A model generated the notes under the pieces. It had not been told where the DNA came from and ran no database searches. It saw only the letters and a program-made list of their open reading frames with translations. From positions 248,001 through 312,000 of the forward strand of contig CAVZBZ010000001.1 of the NCBI GenBank assembly GCA_963773665.1: a stretch of DNA of 64,000 bases. The letters run 5' to 3'. Positions 1 to 9,052 of this stretch are shown here, piece by piece (the stretch's first letter is position 1; each line of letters starts with the position of its first letter). Both the position numbers and the translations under genes were made by a program. This DNA comes from DATJLY01 sp963773665. Its GTDB lineage: Bacteria > Pseudomonadota > Alphaproteobacteria > ATCC43930 > CGMCC-115725.

Positions 1-1039
1 AGATGTAGGCGCCGGGCTTGGCATTGAGCATGAAGGCGAAGTCTTCCGATCCCATGGTCGGCTGCACGTTGCGCTCGACGCGGCTTGCGCCCGCGACATC
101 GCCGGCGGCGACGATGCATGTCTCGACCTCGGCCGCGCGGTTCACCGTGGCGGGATAGCGCCGGTCGTAGCGCAGCTCGACCGTTGCGCCCATCGCGTCC
201 GCGACGCCGCGGGCGATGCGCAGGATGCCCGCCTCGATCGCATCCTGAACCTCGGGCTTGAAGGAGCGCGCGGTGCCGCGCAGCACGACATGATCGGGAA
301 TGACGTTCCAGGTGTCGCCGCCGTGAATCTGGGTGATGCTGACGACGGCGCTGTCGAGCGGATGGGTGTTGCGGCTCGTTATGGTCTGGAGCGAGGTCGC
401 GATCTGCGCCGCGCAGATGACCGGGTCGATGCCGAGATGCGGCAGCGCCGCGTGCGTGCCCTTGCCCTCGACGACGAGCTCGAAGAGATCGCAGGCGGCG
501 AGCATCGGGCCCGGCCGGATCGCGAAATTGCCGACCGGCAGGCCCGGCCAGTTGTGCATGCCGTAGACCGCATCGACCGGGAATTTCTGGAACAGCCCCT
601 CCTCGACCATCGCCTTGCCGCCGCCCTCGTTCTCCTCGGCAGGCTGAAAGATGAAATGCACGGTGCCGGCGAAATTGCGCGTCTCGGCGAGATAGCGCGC
701 GGCGCCCAGAAGCATGATCGTGTGGCCGTCATGGCCGCAGGCATGCATCTTGCCGGCGACGCGCGAGGCATGATCGAAACCGTTCTTCTCCGCGATCGGC
801 AGCGCGTCCATGTCGGCGCGGAGCGCGATTGCCGGGCCCGGCCGGCTGCCCTGCAAAGTGCCGACGACACCGGTGCGCGCCAGGCCGCGATGCACCGCAA
901 TGCCGAAATCCTGAAGGCGCGCCGCGACGAAATCGCTCGTGTCGCGCTCCTCGAAGGCGGTTTCGGGATGGGCGTGGAGCCGCCGTCTCCAGCCGGTCAT
1001 CTCAGCGTGGAATTCGGCGATGCGGTTGATGATCGCCAT
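1..1039 (-). CDS. M20 family amidohydrolase (hippurate hydrolase/N-acyl amino acid amidohydrolase type), C-terminus beyond window
   Basis: Zinc/manganese amidohydrolase of peptidase family M20D, which removes acyl groups from N-acyl amino acids or related amides in the cytoplasm. The ATG at 1039 opens a frame that runs off the window edge after about 346 codons (the family is about 385-400), so the last 40-50 residues are missing. Visible family marks are LHAHPE near residues 21-26, RADMDALP near 74-81, the metal-binding HACGHDGH at 99-106, a QPAEE motif and a SEDFAFML stretch close to the break. The substrate cannot be assigned from the sequence. It lies downstream of, and on the same strand as, a 60-residue hypothetical gene. 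Confidence 0.85.
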   Translation of the reverse strand, partial: MAIINRIAEFHAEMTGWRRRLHAHPETAFEERDTSDFVAARLQDFGIAVHRGLARTGVVGTLQGSRPGPAIALRADMDALPIAEKNGFDHASRVAGKMHACGHDGHTIMLLGAARYLAETRNFAGTVHFIFQPAEENEGGGKAMVEEGLFQKFPVDAVYGMHNWPGLPVGNFAIRPGPMLAACDLFELVVEGKGTHAALPHLGIDPVICAAQIATSLQTITSRNTHPLDSAVVSITQIHGGDTWNVIPDHVVLRGTARSFKPEVQDAIEAGILRIARGVADAMGATVELRYDRRYPATVNRAAEVETCIVAAGDVAGASRVERNVQPTMGSEDFAFMLNAKPGAYI

Positions 1040-1085
1040 GGCCCCTCCTCGCGCCGGACGGAGGATAGGGACCGGGGACCGAGGG

Positions 1086-1268
1086 TCAATCGTCCTCGTC
1101 CGCCGCCGAATCCGGCGCATCGCGGCGCGAGCGAATTTCCAGACGCTCGCGGCGCAAACGGTCGATCAGCTGGCGGCGGTAATGCGGGTCCGCGACAACT
1201 CGATCCATGTCGATGTCGCCGGCAAGAGCGTCCTCGAGGACGCCAGCATCTGCCTTCGTCTTTTGCAT
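1086..1268 (-). CDS. Small hypothetical protein, 60 aa
   Basis: Not recognised as a named family. A charged 60-residue protein that starts MQKTKAD and contains a middle segment rich in Asp, Arg and Leu (about residues 18-48) that looks like a helical pair. It ends in an acidic tail (SAADEDD). A longer in-frame start exists upstream, but the extension has proline/serine-rich composition typical of non-coding frames, so the internal ATG was chosen. It precedes the M20 amidohydrolase by 46 bp on the same strand and could be cotranscribed with it. Confidence 0.5.
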   Translation of the reverse strand: MQKTKADAGVLEDALAGDIDMDRVVADPHYRRQLIDRLRRERLEIRSRRDAPDSAADEDD

Positions 1269-1431
1269 TGCCCCAGCCCAAGCATCGGCAACCCCCGGCC
1301 GCCGCTCCATCGAAAATCGGGGTGAACTCTGGATAAGGCTGGGGATAAGTGCCGGAATCGAATCGGGAAAACCCACGCAAGCCCGCGCCTTTCAAGGCGA
1401 TGGCGGGAGCCCTGCGTCAGAATGTCGCGGC

Positions 1432-1971
1432 CTAGCCGCGGCGCCGTTTGCGCCGGCGCTTTTCGCGCGCTTGCGCCTTGGCGCGCTCTTCCTCGGCCTT
1501 CTTCTTGGCCTCGGCGCGTTTCTGCGCGTCGATCGCCTTTTGATAGAAATAGGCGAAGTCGTAGACCGTCTGATCGTACTGGTCCCAGCAAACATATTCG
1601 CGGCAGTCGCGCGGCCGCGCCGAATAGACGCTGCAGCGCCGGTCGGCGGTCAGGAACTGGCAGGCGTCGTAGCCCGACTTGATGAGCTTCTCGCCTTTGC
1701 GCGTGACCTCGACGACGTGCTTTTCCTCGAACTCGCGCACGGTGAGGCCCAAATGCTTCGCAAGGCGCCGCTCGTCTTCGCGGTGCACCTCGACATAGCC
1801 CGCGAGCTTGCAGCAGAAGCTCGCGCATTTGAGACAGCTGAGCGGCGGATTTTCAGTCTTCGATTCGGCGGTCACGGTCACCTGCGGCATGGCGCGTCGC
1901 AACGCGTCAAGAAATACATCTTTGCGCCGGACGATGTCACGGAAGACCTTCGGCAGCGGTTTCATTCGCAT
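1432..1971 (-). CDS. YkgJ family cysteine-cluster protein
   Basis: About 179-residue soluble protein with the Fe/Zn-chelating YkgJ-type (CxxCxxxCC) domain. A first cluster CLKCASFCC lies near residue 44. A second group spans CQFLTADRRCSVY to RDCREYVCWD, giving eight cysteines in the spacing normal for the family. The C-terminal 40 residues are a Lys/Arg/Glu/Ala-rich charged tail ending in KRRRKRRRG, probably nucleic-acid-associated or disordered. The start at 1971 (MRMKPLP) has an alternative ATG two codons on. It is divergent from the aminotransferase that begins 49 bp away. The biochemical role of YkgJ proteins is not settled; metal binding is inferred from the cysteines. Confidence 0.8.
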   Translation of the reverse strand: MRMKPLPKVFRDIVRRKDVFLDALRRAMPQVTVTAESKTENPPLSCLKCASFCCKLAGYVEVHREDERRLAKHLGLTVREFEEKHVVEVTRKGEKLIKSGYDACQFLTADRRCSVYSARPRDCREYVCWDQYDQTVYDFAYFYQKAIDAQKRAEAKKKAEEERAKAQAREKRRRKRRRG

Positions 1972-2019
1972 CCGCCTCGCGCCATAGTGCGGCCAAAGCG
2001 AAGCACCGAAGGCGCCGCC

Positions 2020-3408
2020 ATGCAAAGACCGAATTCGGCCGCGGGCCGCGACGTGGCCTATCACCTCCACCCCTATACCAATCTGAAGCGGCAGGAGGAG
2101 GACGGCCCGCTCGTCATCCGCGAGGGCAAGGGCGTCTTCGTCTTCGACGAGGCGGGCAAGGACTATATCGAGGGCATGGCGGGCCTGTGGTGCACGTCGC
2201 TGGGCTTCGGCGAGGAGCGGCTGGTCGAGGCGGCGGTGCGCCAGATGCGGCTTCTGCCGTTCTATCACGGCTTCAATCAGAAGGCGCACGAGGTGGCGGG
2301 CGCGCTGGCCGAGCGGCTCGTCGGCATGATGCCGGTGCCGATGTCGAAGGCCTTTTTCGCCAACAGCGGCTCCGAGGCGAACGACACGGCGGTCAAGATC
2401 GTCTGGTACTACAACAACGCGCTCGGACGCCCGCGCAAGAAGAAGATCATCTCCCGGATGCGCGGCTATCACGGCGTCACGGTCGCGACCGCAAGCCTCA
2501 CCGGCCTGGCCGCCAATCACCGCGATTTCGACCTGCCGATCGCCAATGTCCGCCACGCCGACTGCCCGCATCACTGGCGCTATGCCCATCCCGGCGAAAG
2601 CGAGGAGCAGTACGCCGACCGGCTCGCCGAAAGCCTCGATCTGCAGATCCAGCGCGAGGACCCGGAGACGGTTGCCGCCTTCATTGCCGAGCCGGTGATG
2701 GGCGCGGGCGGCGTCATCGTTCCGCCGCGCACATATTTCGCGAAGGTCCAGGATGTCCTCAAAAAGCACGACGTGCTGCTGATCGCCGACGAGGTGATCT
2801 GCGGCTTCGCCCGGACCGGAAAAATGTTCGGCAGCGAGACGTTCGGCCTCAAGCCCGACATCGTCACGGTCGCGAAGGCGCTGTCGTCGGCCTATCTGCC
2901 CATTTCCGCCACCGTCATTTCCGAGCCGATTTACCGGGCGCTGGTGCGGCAGAGCGAGAAACTTGGCCTGTTCTCGCACGGTTTCACCTATGGCGGGCAT
3001 CCGGTGTCGTGCGCCGTGGCGCTCGAGACGCTGAAGCTGTACGAGGAGCGCGATATTCTCGCCCATGTCGGCAAGGTGGCGCCCATCCTGCAGGAGGGCG
3101 TGCGGCGCTTTGCTCCCCATCCGCTCGTGGGCGAGGTGCGCGGCGTCGGATTGATCGCCGGGATCGAGCTGGTGCGCGACAAGGCGGCGAAAACGCCGTT
3201 TCCGGCGCAGACCGGGGCCGGCGCCCTGGTGGCGGCGAAGTGCCAGGAGGCGGGCGTCATCCTGCGCTCGCTCGGCGACACGGTGGCATTCTGCCCGCCG
3301 CTCGTGATCTCGCGCGCCGAGATCGCGGAGATGCTCAACCGGTTCGAGCGCGGGCTGGAGGCCGCCACGGCGGAATTGCGGCGGCGGAGCGACGTTCTGT
3401 CCGCCTGA
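2020..3408 (+). CDS. Class III PLP-dependent aminotransferase (omega-amino acid/diamine:pyruvate type)
   Basis: 462-residue fold-type I aminotransferase. The N-terminal signature EGMAGLWCTSLGFGEERL is typical of putrescine/beta-alanine/taurine:pyruvate transaminases. SGSEANDTAVK binds the PLP phosphate. LLIADEVICGFARTG carries the conserved Asp. The Schiff-base lysine is K286 in VTVAKALSSAYLP. Start: the ATG at 2020 (MQRPNS) is used; an upstream in-frame extension overlaps the divergent YkgJ gene and has no coding character. hemA follows 57 bp downstream with its own promoter-like sequence. The exact amine donor is unknown. A beta-alanine, GABA or putrescine substrate would all fit. Confidence 0.88.
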   Translation: MQRPNSAAGRDVAYHLHPYTNLKRQEEDGPLVIREGKGVFVFDEAGKDYIEGMAGLWCTSLGFGEERLVEAAVRQMRLLPFYHGFNQKAHEVAGALAERLVGMMPVPMSKAFFANSGSEANDTAVKIVWYYNNALGRPRKKKIISRMRGYHGVTVATASLTGLAANHRDFDLPIANVRHADCPHHWRYAHPGESEEQYADRLAESLDLQIQREDPETVAAFIAEPVMGAGGVIVPPRTYFAKVQDVLKKHDVLLIADEVICGFARTGKMFGSETFGLKPDIVTVAKALSSAYLPISATVISEPIYRALVRQSEKLGLFSHGFTYGGHPVSCAVALETLKLYEERDILAHVGKVAPILQEGVRRFAPHPLVGEVRGVGLIAGIELVRDKAAKTPFPAQTGAGALVAAKCQEAGVILRSLGDTVAFCPPLVISRAEIAEMLNRFERGLEAATAELRRRSDVLSA

Positions 3409-3433
3409 CGCTGCCGTTTTCCCGGTCTATACT
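3406..3433 (+). promoter_or_regulatory. Putative sigma-70 type promoter of hemA
   Basis: A TATACT -10 hexamer at 3428-3433 is preceded by TGACG, close to a -35 element, at 3406-3410 with about 17 bp between them. It starts inside the aminotransferase stop codon. A GGGGAGGA ribosome-binding site follows at 3446-3453, before the hemA ATG at 3466. Assigned by eye only. Confidence 0.4.
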
Positions 3434-3465
3434 GCCGCTTCGGTTGGGGAGGATTGGTCCAGGCG

Positions 3466-4671
3466 ATGGATTACGAAGGGTTTTTCAAGAATCGGCTCGA
3501 CGCCCTCCGGGCCGAGGGACATTACCGCGTGTTCGCCGATCTCGAGCGGCGCGCCGGGCGCTTCCCGCGCGCCTTCGACCACAAGAGCGGCGGCGAGATC
3601 ACGGTGTGGTGCTCGAACGACTATCTCGGCATGGGCCAGAACCCGGACGTGCTGGCCGCCATGCACGAGGCGATCGACCGCGCCGGCGCCGGCGCCGGCG
3701 GCACGCGCAACATCTCGGGCACGACGCACTACCACGTGGCGCTCGAGGCCGAGCTTGCCGCGCTGCACAAAAAGCCGGCGGCTTTGGTCTTCACCTCGGG
3801 CTATGTCGCGAACGACGCGGCGCTCGCCACGCTCGCCAGCCAGATGCCGAACTGCATCGTGCTGTCGGACGCCCTGAACCATAATTCGATGATCGAGGGC
3901 ATCCGCCACGGCCGCACGGAAAAACACATCTTCGCGCACAACGACCCGGCCGATCTCGAGCGCCGCATGAAGGCGCTCGATCCGGCGCGGCCGAAGCTCG
4001 TCGCCTTCGAGTCGGTCTATTCGATGGACGGCGACATCGCGCCCATCGGCGAGCTCTGCGACGTGGCGCGGCGCTACGGCGGCCTGACCTATCTCGACGA
4101 GGTGCACGCGGTCGGGCTCTACGGCGCGCGCGGTGCCGGCATCGCCGACCGCGACGGCGTCGAGGACAAGGTCGACGTGATCCAGGGCACGCTCGCCAAG
4201 GCGTTCGGGCTCGTCGGCGGCTATGTCGCGGGCTCGGGCGGCCTCGTCGATTTCATCAGGAGCTACGCGCCGGGCTTCATCTTCACGACCTCGCTGCCGC
4301 CAGCCATTGCCGCGGGCGCGGTCGCGAGCATCCGCCACGTCACGGCGGCGCACGATCTGCGCCGGCGCCACCAGGAGCGCGCGGCGCTTCTGAAGCGGCG
4401 CCTTCTGGAGGCCGAGCTGCCGGTGATGCCGAGCCCGAGCCACATCGTGCCCGTCCTGGTCGGCGACGCGCGGCTGTGCAAGGAAGCGTCCGACGCGCTT
4501 TTGGAGCGCCACGCGATCTACGTCCAGCCGATCAACTATCCGACCGTGCCGCGCGGCGCCGAGCGGCTGCGCTTCACGCCGACGCCGCTGCACAGCGATG
4601 CCGACATCGACCGCCTTGTCGCCGCGCTGTCCGACGTGTGGTCGCGCCTGCCGATCCGCCGCGTCGCGTGA
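3466..4671 (+). CDS. hemA: 5-aminolevulinate synthase
   Basis: Condenses glycine with succinyl-CoA to 5-aminolevulinate, the first step of tetrapyrrole synthesis by the Shemin (C4) route used by alphaproteobacteria. 401 residues, the normal length. Visible features are WCSNDYLGMGQ, the glycine-rich AGAGAGGTRNISGT, YLDEVHAVGLYG with the PLP-binding Asp, and the Schiff-base lysine K245 in GTLAKAFGLVGGY. The ATG at 3466 is preferred over an in-frame TTG at 3454 because the GGGGAGGA ribosome-binding site sits directly against the TTG but about 12 bp before the ATG. It overlaps no neighbour. A PadR-like regulator begins 8 bp after its stop, so the two may form one transcript. Confidence 0.96.
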   Translation: MDYEGFFKNRLDALRAEGHYRVFADLERRAGRFPRAFDHKSGGEITVWCSNDYLGMGQNPDVLAAMHEAIDRAGAGAGGTRNISGTTHYHVALEAELAALHKKPAALVFTSGYVANDAALATLASQMPNCIVLSDALNHNSMIEGIRHGRTEKHIFAHNDPADLERRMKALDPARPKLVAFESVYSMDGDIAPIGELCDVARRYGGLTYLDEVHAVGLYGARGAGIADRDGVEDKVDVIQGTLAKAFGLVGGYVAGSGGLVDFIRSYAPGFIFTTSLPPAIAAGAVASIRHVTAAHDLRRRHQERAALLKRRLLEAELPVMPSPSHIVPVLVGDARLCKEASDALLERHAIYVQPINYPTVPRGAERLRFTPTPLHSDADIDRLVAALSDVWSRLPIRRVA

Positions 4672-4679
4672 GGCCGGGA

Positions 4680-5210
4680 ATGTTCCGCGACAATTCCCTC
4701 ATCCCGAGCGAAGCGATCCGGCTCGCGGCGCTGGGCTTCCTCGCCGAGGGCCCGCGCCGCTATGGCGAGCTTGCCGCATCGATCCGCCATTTCACGAGCT
4801 GCGTCGCCGGCCCTTCGCTGGAGCTCATGGGCACCTCGCTCGAGATGTTGCGCTACGAGGGGCTCGCCGCGTCGGACGCGAGCGCCGCCGCCGAGAACGG
4901 CATGCTCGAGATCACCGAGGCCGGGCGCCAGGACCTCTGCGCGCTGCTGAAGGCGCGGCTGCGGGCGCCGGCCGGCGAACTCAACCGCCTGACGCTTCTA
5001 TTGAAGCTCCGCTTCCTGCACTTGCTTCCCGAGGACGAGCGGCAGGAGCAGAGGACGCTCATCGCCGAATCGGTCGAGAGCGAGCTCGCGCGCCTCACGG
5101 ATCTGCGCCGCGCGCAAGGCGAGGCGCCGGATGCGTTTCTCGACTGGCTCGACCACGACATCGAGAGCCTCAAGGCGCGGCTTCAGAACTTCCGCGCCGC
5201 CGCAAGCTGA
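4680..5210 (+). CDS. PadR-like winged-helix transcriptional regulator
   Basis: 176-residue predicted DNA-binding protein. Residues about 8-75 form a winged-helix-like block (EAIRLAALGFLAEGPRRYGELAASI, then a short wing ending LEITEAGRQDL). This is followed by an alpha-helical C-terminal half rich in Leu, Arg and Glu (LNRLTLLLKLRFLHLL), resembling the dimerisation/effector region of PadR-type regulators. The ATG at 4680 is 8 bp after the hemA stop. The 3' end overlaps the convergent flavin monooxygenase gene by 28 bp. Family placement rests on the overall layout and is moderately secure. Control of hemA or of the neighbouring oxygenase operon is only a guess from position. Confidence 0.6.
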   Translation: MFRDNSLIPSEAIRLAALGFLAEGPRRYGELAASIRHFTSCVAGPSLELMGTSLEMLRYEGLAASDASAAAENGMLEITEAGRQDLCALLKARLRAPAGELNRLTLLLKLRFLHLLPEDERQEQRTLIAESVESELARLTDLRRAQGEAPDAFLDWLDHDIESLKARLQNFRAAAS

Positions 5211-6745
5211 TCGCGCAGATCGGCGACAAGCGCCGGAAGATCGCGCGCCGTCCGGGCTCCACCGAACATGTAGTGGTCGGGGCGCTTCAGCAGGATCGCG
5301 CAACCATACTCGTCCATGAGCTTGCCGTAGCTTCCGTCGATATCGACGAGATCGCCCGCGCCGTCATCGCCGATCTGTAGGAATCTGCCGTCGAGCGAGC
5401 GCCAGAAAGCGAGGTCTTCCGGCGCGAGCGCCGCGCTCGCCTGCGCGTGGCGCGCCAGGATGAGGAATCCCCGTCCCGCGATGTCGTCGAACCGTCCCTC
5501 GCGCTCGCCCGTTCGGACGCGATATTGCGGAAAGGCGTCGCCCGCCGCCGGGGTGCCGGGCCGCGCGATGAAGCCGCCCTCGAAGCCGGGCACGCGAAAG
5601 GCAATGAGCTGCTTCTGGCCGCGCGTGTGGTCCTTTTGCGCCTGCATGGCGAGGAGCTGCTCGTCGCGCAGCCGCACCTTCTCCGGATCGCGCTCGTTGA
5701 CGTGCTGCCCGACGCGCATGCTCTCGACGATGGTGGCGCGCGCGTTGGGGCCGCGTTCGGCCATGTAGCTGTCGAGAAGCGCATCGCCGGCGCGCCCGTT
5801 CAGAACGAGATCGAGCTTCCAGGCCAGATTGTGCGCATCGCGGAATCCCGAACACAGGCCTTGCGCGAGAAAAGGCGGCATCTGGTGCGCCGCGTCGCCG
5901 GCAAGAAAGATCCGCCCCTCGCGCCATCGTTCGGCATAAAGCGACTGGAACTTGTACGCCGCCACCCGGATCAGCTCGAATTCGTCCGGCGTCGCGCCCT
6001 CCGGCCGGTCGAGCCGGCGCCACACATTCTCGGGCTTCATCGCTTCTTCCGCGGATTCCTCGGGGAAGATCATGAACGACCAGCGGCGGTGGTGCGGTCC
6101 CATATGGAGCGTCACGCCCGGCTGCTCCGGCTCGCAGAACTGACGCATGGCGGGAAGGCCAGGCCGGGCACGTTTTTCCTTGGCGTCGATCACCAGCCAG
6201 TCCTGATCGAAGCCGAGATTCTCGTAGGGGATGCCGAGCGTCTCGCGCACGAAGCTGTTGCCGCCGTCGGCGCCGATGAGATAGCGGCCTTCGAGGTGGC
6301 GCGATCCGCCGTCCTCGTCCTTCACGGTGACGGTGACGCGATCCCCGGTCTGCGTCAGCGCGCTCGCGGCCGCGCCGCGAAAAATCTCGATCGAAGGCGC
6401 CGCCGCGGCAAGACGGTCGAGTTCGGTCTCGAACGACGGCTCATAGATCGAGATGTATTCGGGCCACCCGTGCGTCGCGAGCGGCGACACGTCGCTCGAC
6501 AGCAGCACGCGGCCGTTCTTCGCAAGCTCGTAAACCGGCAGAAAATGCGTCGCCGGCCAGACCTGGTCGATGCAGCCGATCTCCTGGAACATGCGCAGCA
6601 CATCGTCATGCACGATGCCGACGCGCGGCAGGTTGTAGAGGGTCTTGTAGCGCTCGATGACCGCGACGCGGTGGCCGGCGCGCCCCAGCAGAATGGCGGC
6701 GAGCATCCCGGTCGGCCCATAGCCGACGATGATCACGTCATACAT
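5183..6745 (-). CDS. FAD-dependent aromatic-ring monooxygenase (MhpA/PheA type)
   Basis: 520-residue class A flavoprotein hydroxylase that uses NAD(P)H and O2 to hydroxylate aromatic rings. It has the Rossmann motif GYGPTG at residues 8-13, the second FAD/NADPH motif LIGADGGNSFVRE at about 157-167, and the third motif GRIFLAGDAAHQMPPF at 277-292. The C-terminal thioredoxin-like region of the 3-(3-hydroxyphenyl)propionate hydroxylase group follows. It lies 4 bp downstream of an SDR gene, which in turn is 9 bp from pdxH, so pdxH-SDR-monooxygenase look like one minus-strand operon. The substrate is unknown; a phenolic or polyketide-like aromatic is likely. Confidence 0.87.
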   Translation of the reverse strand: MYDVIIVGYGPTGMLAAILLGRAGHRVAVIERYKTLYNLPRVGIVHDDVLRMFQEIGCIDQVWPATHFLPVYELAKNGRVLLSSDVSPLATHGWPEYISIYEPSFETELDRLAAAAPSIEIFRGAAASALTQTGDRVTVTVKDEDGGSRHLEGRYLIGADGGNSFVRETLGIPYENLGFDQDWLVIDAKEKRARPGLPAMRQFCEPEQPGVTLHMGPHHRRWSFMIFPEESAEEAMKPENVWRRLDRPEGATPDEFELIRVAAYKFQSLYAERWREGRIFLAGDAAHQMPPFLAQGLCSGFRDAHNLAWKLDLVLNGRAGDALLDSYMAERGPNARATIVESMRVGQHVNERDPEKVRLRDEQLLAMQAQKDHTRGQKQLIAFRVPGFEGGFIARPGTPAAGDAFPQYRVRTGEREGRFDDIAGRGFLILARHAQASAALAPEDLAFWRSLDGRFLQIGDDGAGDLVDIDGSYGKLMDEYGCAILLKRPDHYMFGGARTARDLPALVADLRDQLAAARKF

Positions 6746-6749
6746 GGCG

Positions 6750-7493
6750 CTAATAGAGGTGCTGGCCGCCGGTGACGAAGATCTCGGTGCCGGTGACGTA
6801 GGCGGAATCGCCGGAGCAAAGATAGAAGATGGCGGCGGCCACGTCCTCGGGCTTGCCGAGGCGATGCATCGGAATGCGCGGGATCAGAACTTCGGTCTCG
6901 GGCGACAGCATCGCGGTTTCGATCTCGCCGGGCGCCACCGCATTGACGCGGACGCCAAGCTCCGCGAATTCGACCGCCATCTCGCGCGTCAGCGCCGAAA
7001 GCGCCGCCTTCGAGGTCGAGTAGGCCGAGCCCGCGAAGGGGTGGACGGCATGGCCCGCGATCGAGGTGATGTTGACGATGGCGCCCTTGCCGCGCGCAAG
7101 GGGCGCGGCGAGCGCGCGCGCCAGCGACACGGGCGTGAAGAAATTGAGCTGGAACACCGAATGCCAATCGGCGATGTCGCCGTTCAGACAGCCGAGCCGC
7201 TCGCGGAACGGCGTCTTGGGCGAGATGCCGGCATTGTTGACAAGCGCGTGGAGAGCGCCATCGCCGATGCAGCGCGCCGCCTCCTTGGCAAAGCGCTCGA
7301 CCTCGGCCGGGTCGGCGAGGTCGGCCGGGATATGGTGCGTCCAGTTGGGATCGCGCTTGCATTCGGCCGGCACGTCCTCGCGCGAGGAGGTGATGACGCG
7401 CCAGCCCTCGGCGCTGAAGCGCTGCACCGTCGCGTGGCCGATGCCGCGGCTCGCGCCGGTGAGGAGCAGGGTTTTACGTGCGCCGCCCGCCAT
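6750..7493 (-). CDS. SDR family oxidoreductase
   Basis: 247-residue classical short-chain dehydrogenase/reductase. Coenzyme motif TGASRGIG at residues 12-19, NNAG at 86-89, and catalytic Ser144, Tyr158 and Lys162 (YSTSK). The C-terminal VTGTEIFVTGGQHLY matches the usual last strand. An Arg/Ser-rich segment after the first beta-strand (TSSRED) suggests NADP(H) preference, which is inferred. It stands between pdxH and the flavin monooxygenase in a tightly packed minus-strand operon. It may process the product of that monooxygenase. Confidence 0.88.
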   Translation of the reverse strand: MAGGARKTLLLTGASRGIGHATVQRFSAEGWRVITSSREDVPAECKRDPNWTHHIPADLADPAEVERFAKEAARCIGDGALHALVNNAGISPKTPFRERLGCLNGDIADWHSVFQLNFFTPVSLARALAAPLARGKGAIVNITSIAGHAVHPFAGSAYSTSKAALSALTREMAVEFAELGVRVNAVAPGEIETAMLSPETEVLIPRIPMHRLGKPEDVAAAIFYLCSGDSAYVTGTEIFVTGGQHLY

Positions 7494-7502
7494 GGCGGAA
7501 GC

Positions 7503-8090
7503 TTACGGGAAGAGGCGCTCGACCGTCCAGCCTGCGCCCTCGCGGCGATAGGCCAGGCGCTCGTGCAGACGGTGCGGGCGCTCCTCCCAGAATTCGATGA
7601 GCGACGGCACGACGCGATAGCCGTGCCAGTTCGCCGGCCGCGGCACGGCGCGCCCGTCATGGCGGCGCGATTCCTCGGCGAACCGCCGCTCGAGCTCCGC
7701 CATACTGCCGAACGGGCGCGATTGCGCCGAGGCCCAGGCGCCGATCTGACTTTCGCGTGCCCGCGAAGCGAAATAGGCGTCGGCCTCGGCGTCGCCCGCC
7801 GGTTGCACCGCGCCTTCGATGCGCACCTGCCGCTTCAGCGCTTTCCAGTGAAAGCACAAAGCCGCGCGCGGGTTGGCCGCAAGCTCCGCGCCCTTGCGGC
7901 TTTCGACGTTGGTATAGAACACGAAACCGCGCGAATCGGCGGCCTTGACGAGCACCAGGCGCAGTGACGGCGCGCCATCGGCCGCGGCGGTCGCAAGACT
8001 CGCCGCCTCGGCCAGGGGTTCGGACTCGTTCGCCTCTTCAAACCACAGGGCGAAGCGCTCGAACGGCTCTTCAAACGATGCGGATGCCAC
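7503..8090 (-). CDS. pdxH: Pyridoxamine 5'-phosphate oxidase
   Basis: FMN enzyme that oxidises pyridoxine/pyridoxamine 5'-phosphate to PLP. FMN- and substrate-binding stretches are RLVLVKAADSRGFVFYTN and SRKGAELAANPRAALCFHW. Near the C-terminus are WHGYRVVPSLIEFWE and the family ending in RLHERLAYRRE and VERLFP. A GTG start at 8090 (VASASFEEPF) gives 195 residues, slightly short for PdxH. The next ATG upstream would run into the divergent DnaJ-like gene. It supplies cofactor to enzymes such as the nearby HemA and aminotransferase, although it is not in the same operon. Confidence 0.9.
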   Translation of the reverse strand: MASASFEEPFERFALWFEEANESEPLAEAASLATAAADGAPSLRLVLVKAADSRGFVFYTNVESRKGAELAANPRAALCFHWKALKRQVRIEGAVQPAGDAEADAYFASRARESQIGAWASAQSRPFGSMAELERRFAEESRRHDGRAVPRPANWHGYRVVPSLIEFWEERPHRLHERLAYRREGAGWTVERLFP

Positions 8091-8179
8091 GGAGTCCTCG
8101 CGCGAAGCCTCGTCCTTACCATAGCGAATGTTGCAATCCGGTTGCGAGCGGCGCTGCGGCGCGGGCACAATGCGACAGA

Positions 8180-9046
8180 ATGAGAGACCCCTATGCCGTC
8201 CTCGGCCTCGCGCGCGGGGCGTCCGAAGAGGAAGTGAAGCGCGCCTTTCGCCGACTCGCAAAGCGCCTCCATCCCGACGTCAATCCCGGCAACCGCGCGC
8301 TCGGGAACCAGTTCCGCGAGCTCAATGCCGCCTACGAACTGCTGTCCGATCCGGCGAAGCGCAAGCGCTTCGATCGCGGCGAGATCGACGCCGAGGGGCG
8401 CGAGCGCGGCTTCGGCTTCGGGTCTTCGGGCGCGCGCGCGGGCCGCGGCGCGGCGTTCTCCGATTTCTCGCTCGACGAGGTGTTCCAGGAATTCTTGCGG
8501 CGCGGCCGGCGGTCGGCGGCGGGCGCGCGCGGGGGCGCCACGCGGGCGGAACTTGCGAGCCAGGCGCTGCGCATCGGCTTTCTCGAAGCGGCGCTCGGCG
8601 CCAAGCGGCAGGTCGCGCTGTCCGACGGGCGCACGGTCGAGGTCGCGATTCCGGCCGGCATCGATTCCGGCCAGAAACTGCGCCTCCACGACGCGCAGGC
8701 GGGCGACATCCATCTCAACGTCACGGTCGATCCGCATCCTCTTTTCACGCGCAAGGATCGCGACATCCAGGTCGAGCTGCCGGTGAGCCTCGCGGACGCG
8801 GTGCTCGGTGCGACGCTCACGGTGCCGACGATCCACGGCGACGTCGCCGTGAAAGTGCCGAAAGGCTCGAACAGCGGCGCGCTGCTGCGTTTGAAGGCCA
8901 AGGGGATCGCCACATCGGGCGGCGCCGGCGACCAGTATGTGCGGCTCCGGGTGATGCTGCCCGATCCGGCCGACCCGGAGCTCATGTCGTTCCTCGAGCG
9001 CTGGGCCGAACGCCGCCGGCAGAAGGTCCGCGGCAGCGCCGGTTGA
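8180..9046 (+). CDS. DnaJ/CbpA-like J-domain co-chaperone
   Basis: 288-residue class B J-protein. The N-terminal J-domain (1-67) carries the essential HPD at 31-33 in RLHPDVNPGN. It is followed by a short Gly/Phe/Ser-rich linker (RGFGFGSSGARAGRG), no zinc-finger region, and two C-terminal beta-sandwich substrate-binding domains (from about VALSDGRTVEVAIPAGIDSG). It should stimulate DnaK ATPase and deliver unfolded clients. It is divergent from pdxH with about 90 bp between the starts. The convergent BrkB-like gene ends 7 bp after its stop. Confidence 0.9.
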   Translation: MRDPYAVLGLARGASEEEVKRAFRRLAKRLHPDVNPGNRALGNQFRELNAAYELLSDPAKRKRFDRGEIDAEGRERGFGFGSSGARAGRGAAFSDFSLDEVFQEFLRRGRRSAAGARGGATRAELASQALRIGFLEAALGAKRQVALSDGRTVEVAIPAGIDSGQKLRLHDAQAGDIHLNVTVDPHPLFTRKDRDIQVELPVSLADAVLGATLTVPTIHGDVAVKVPKGSNSGALLRLKAKGIATSGGAGDQYVRLRVMLPDPADPELMSFLERWAERRRQKVRGSAG

Positions 9047-9052
9047 CGGATT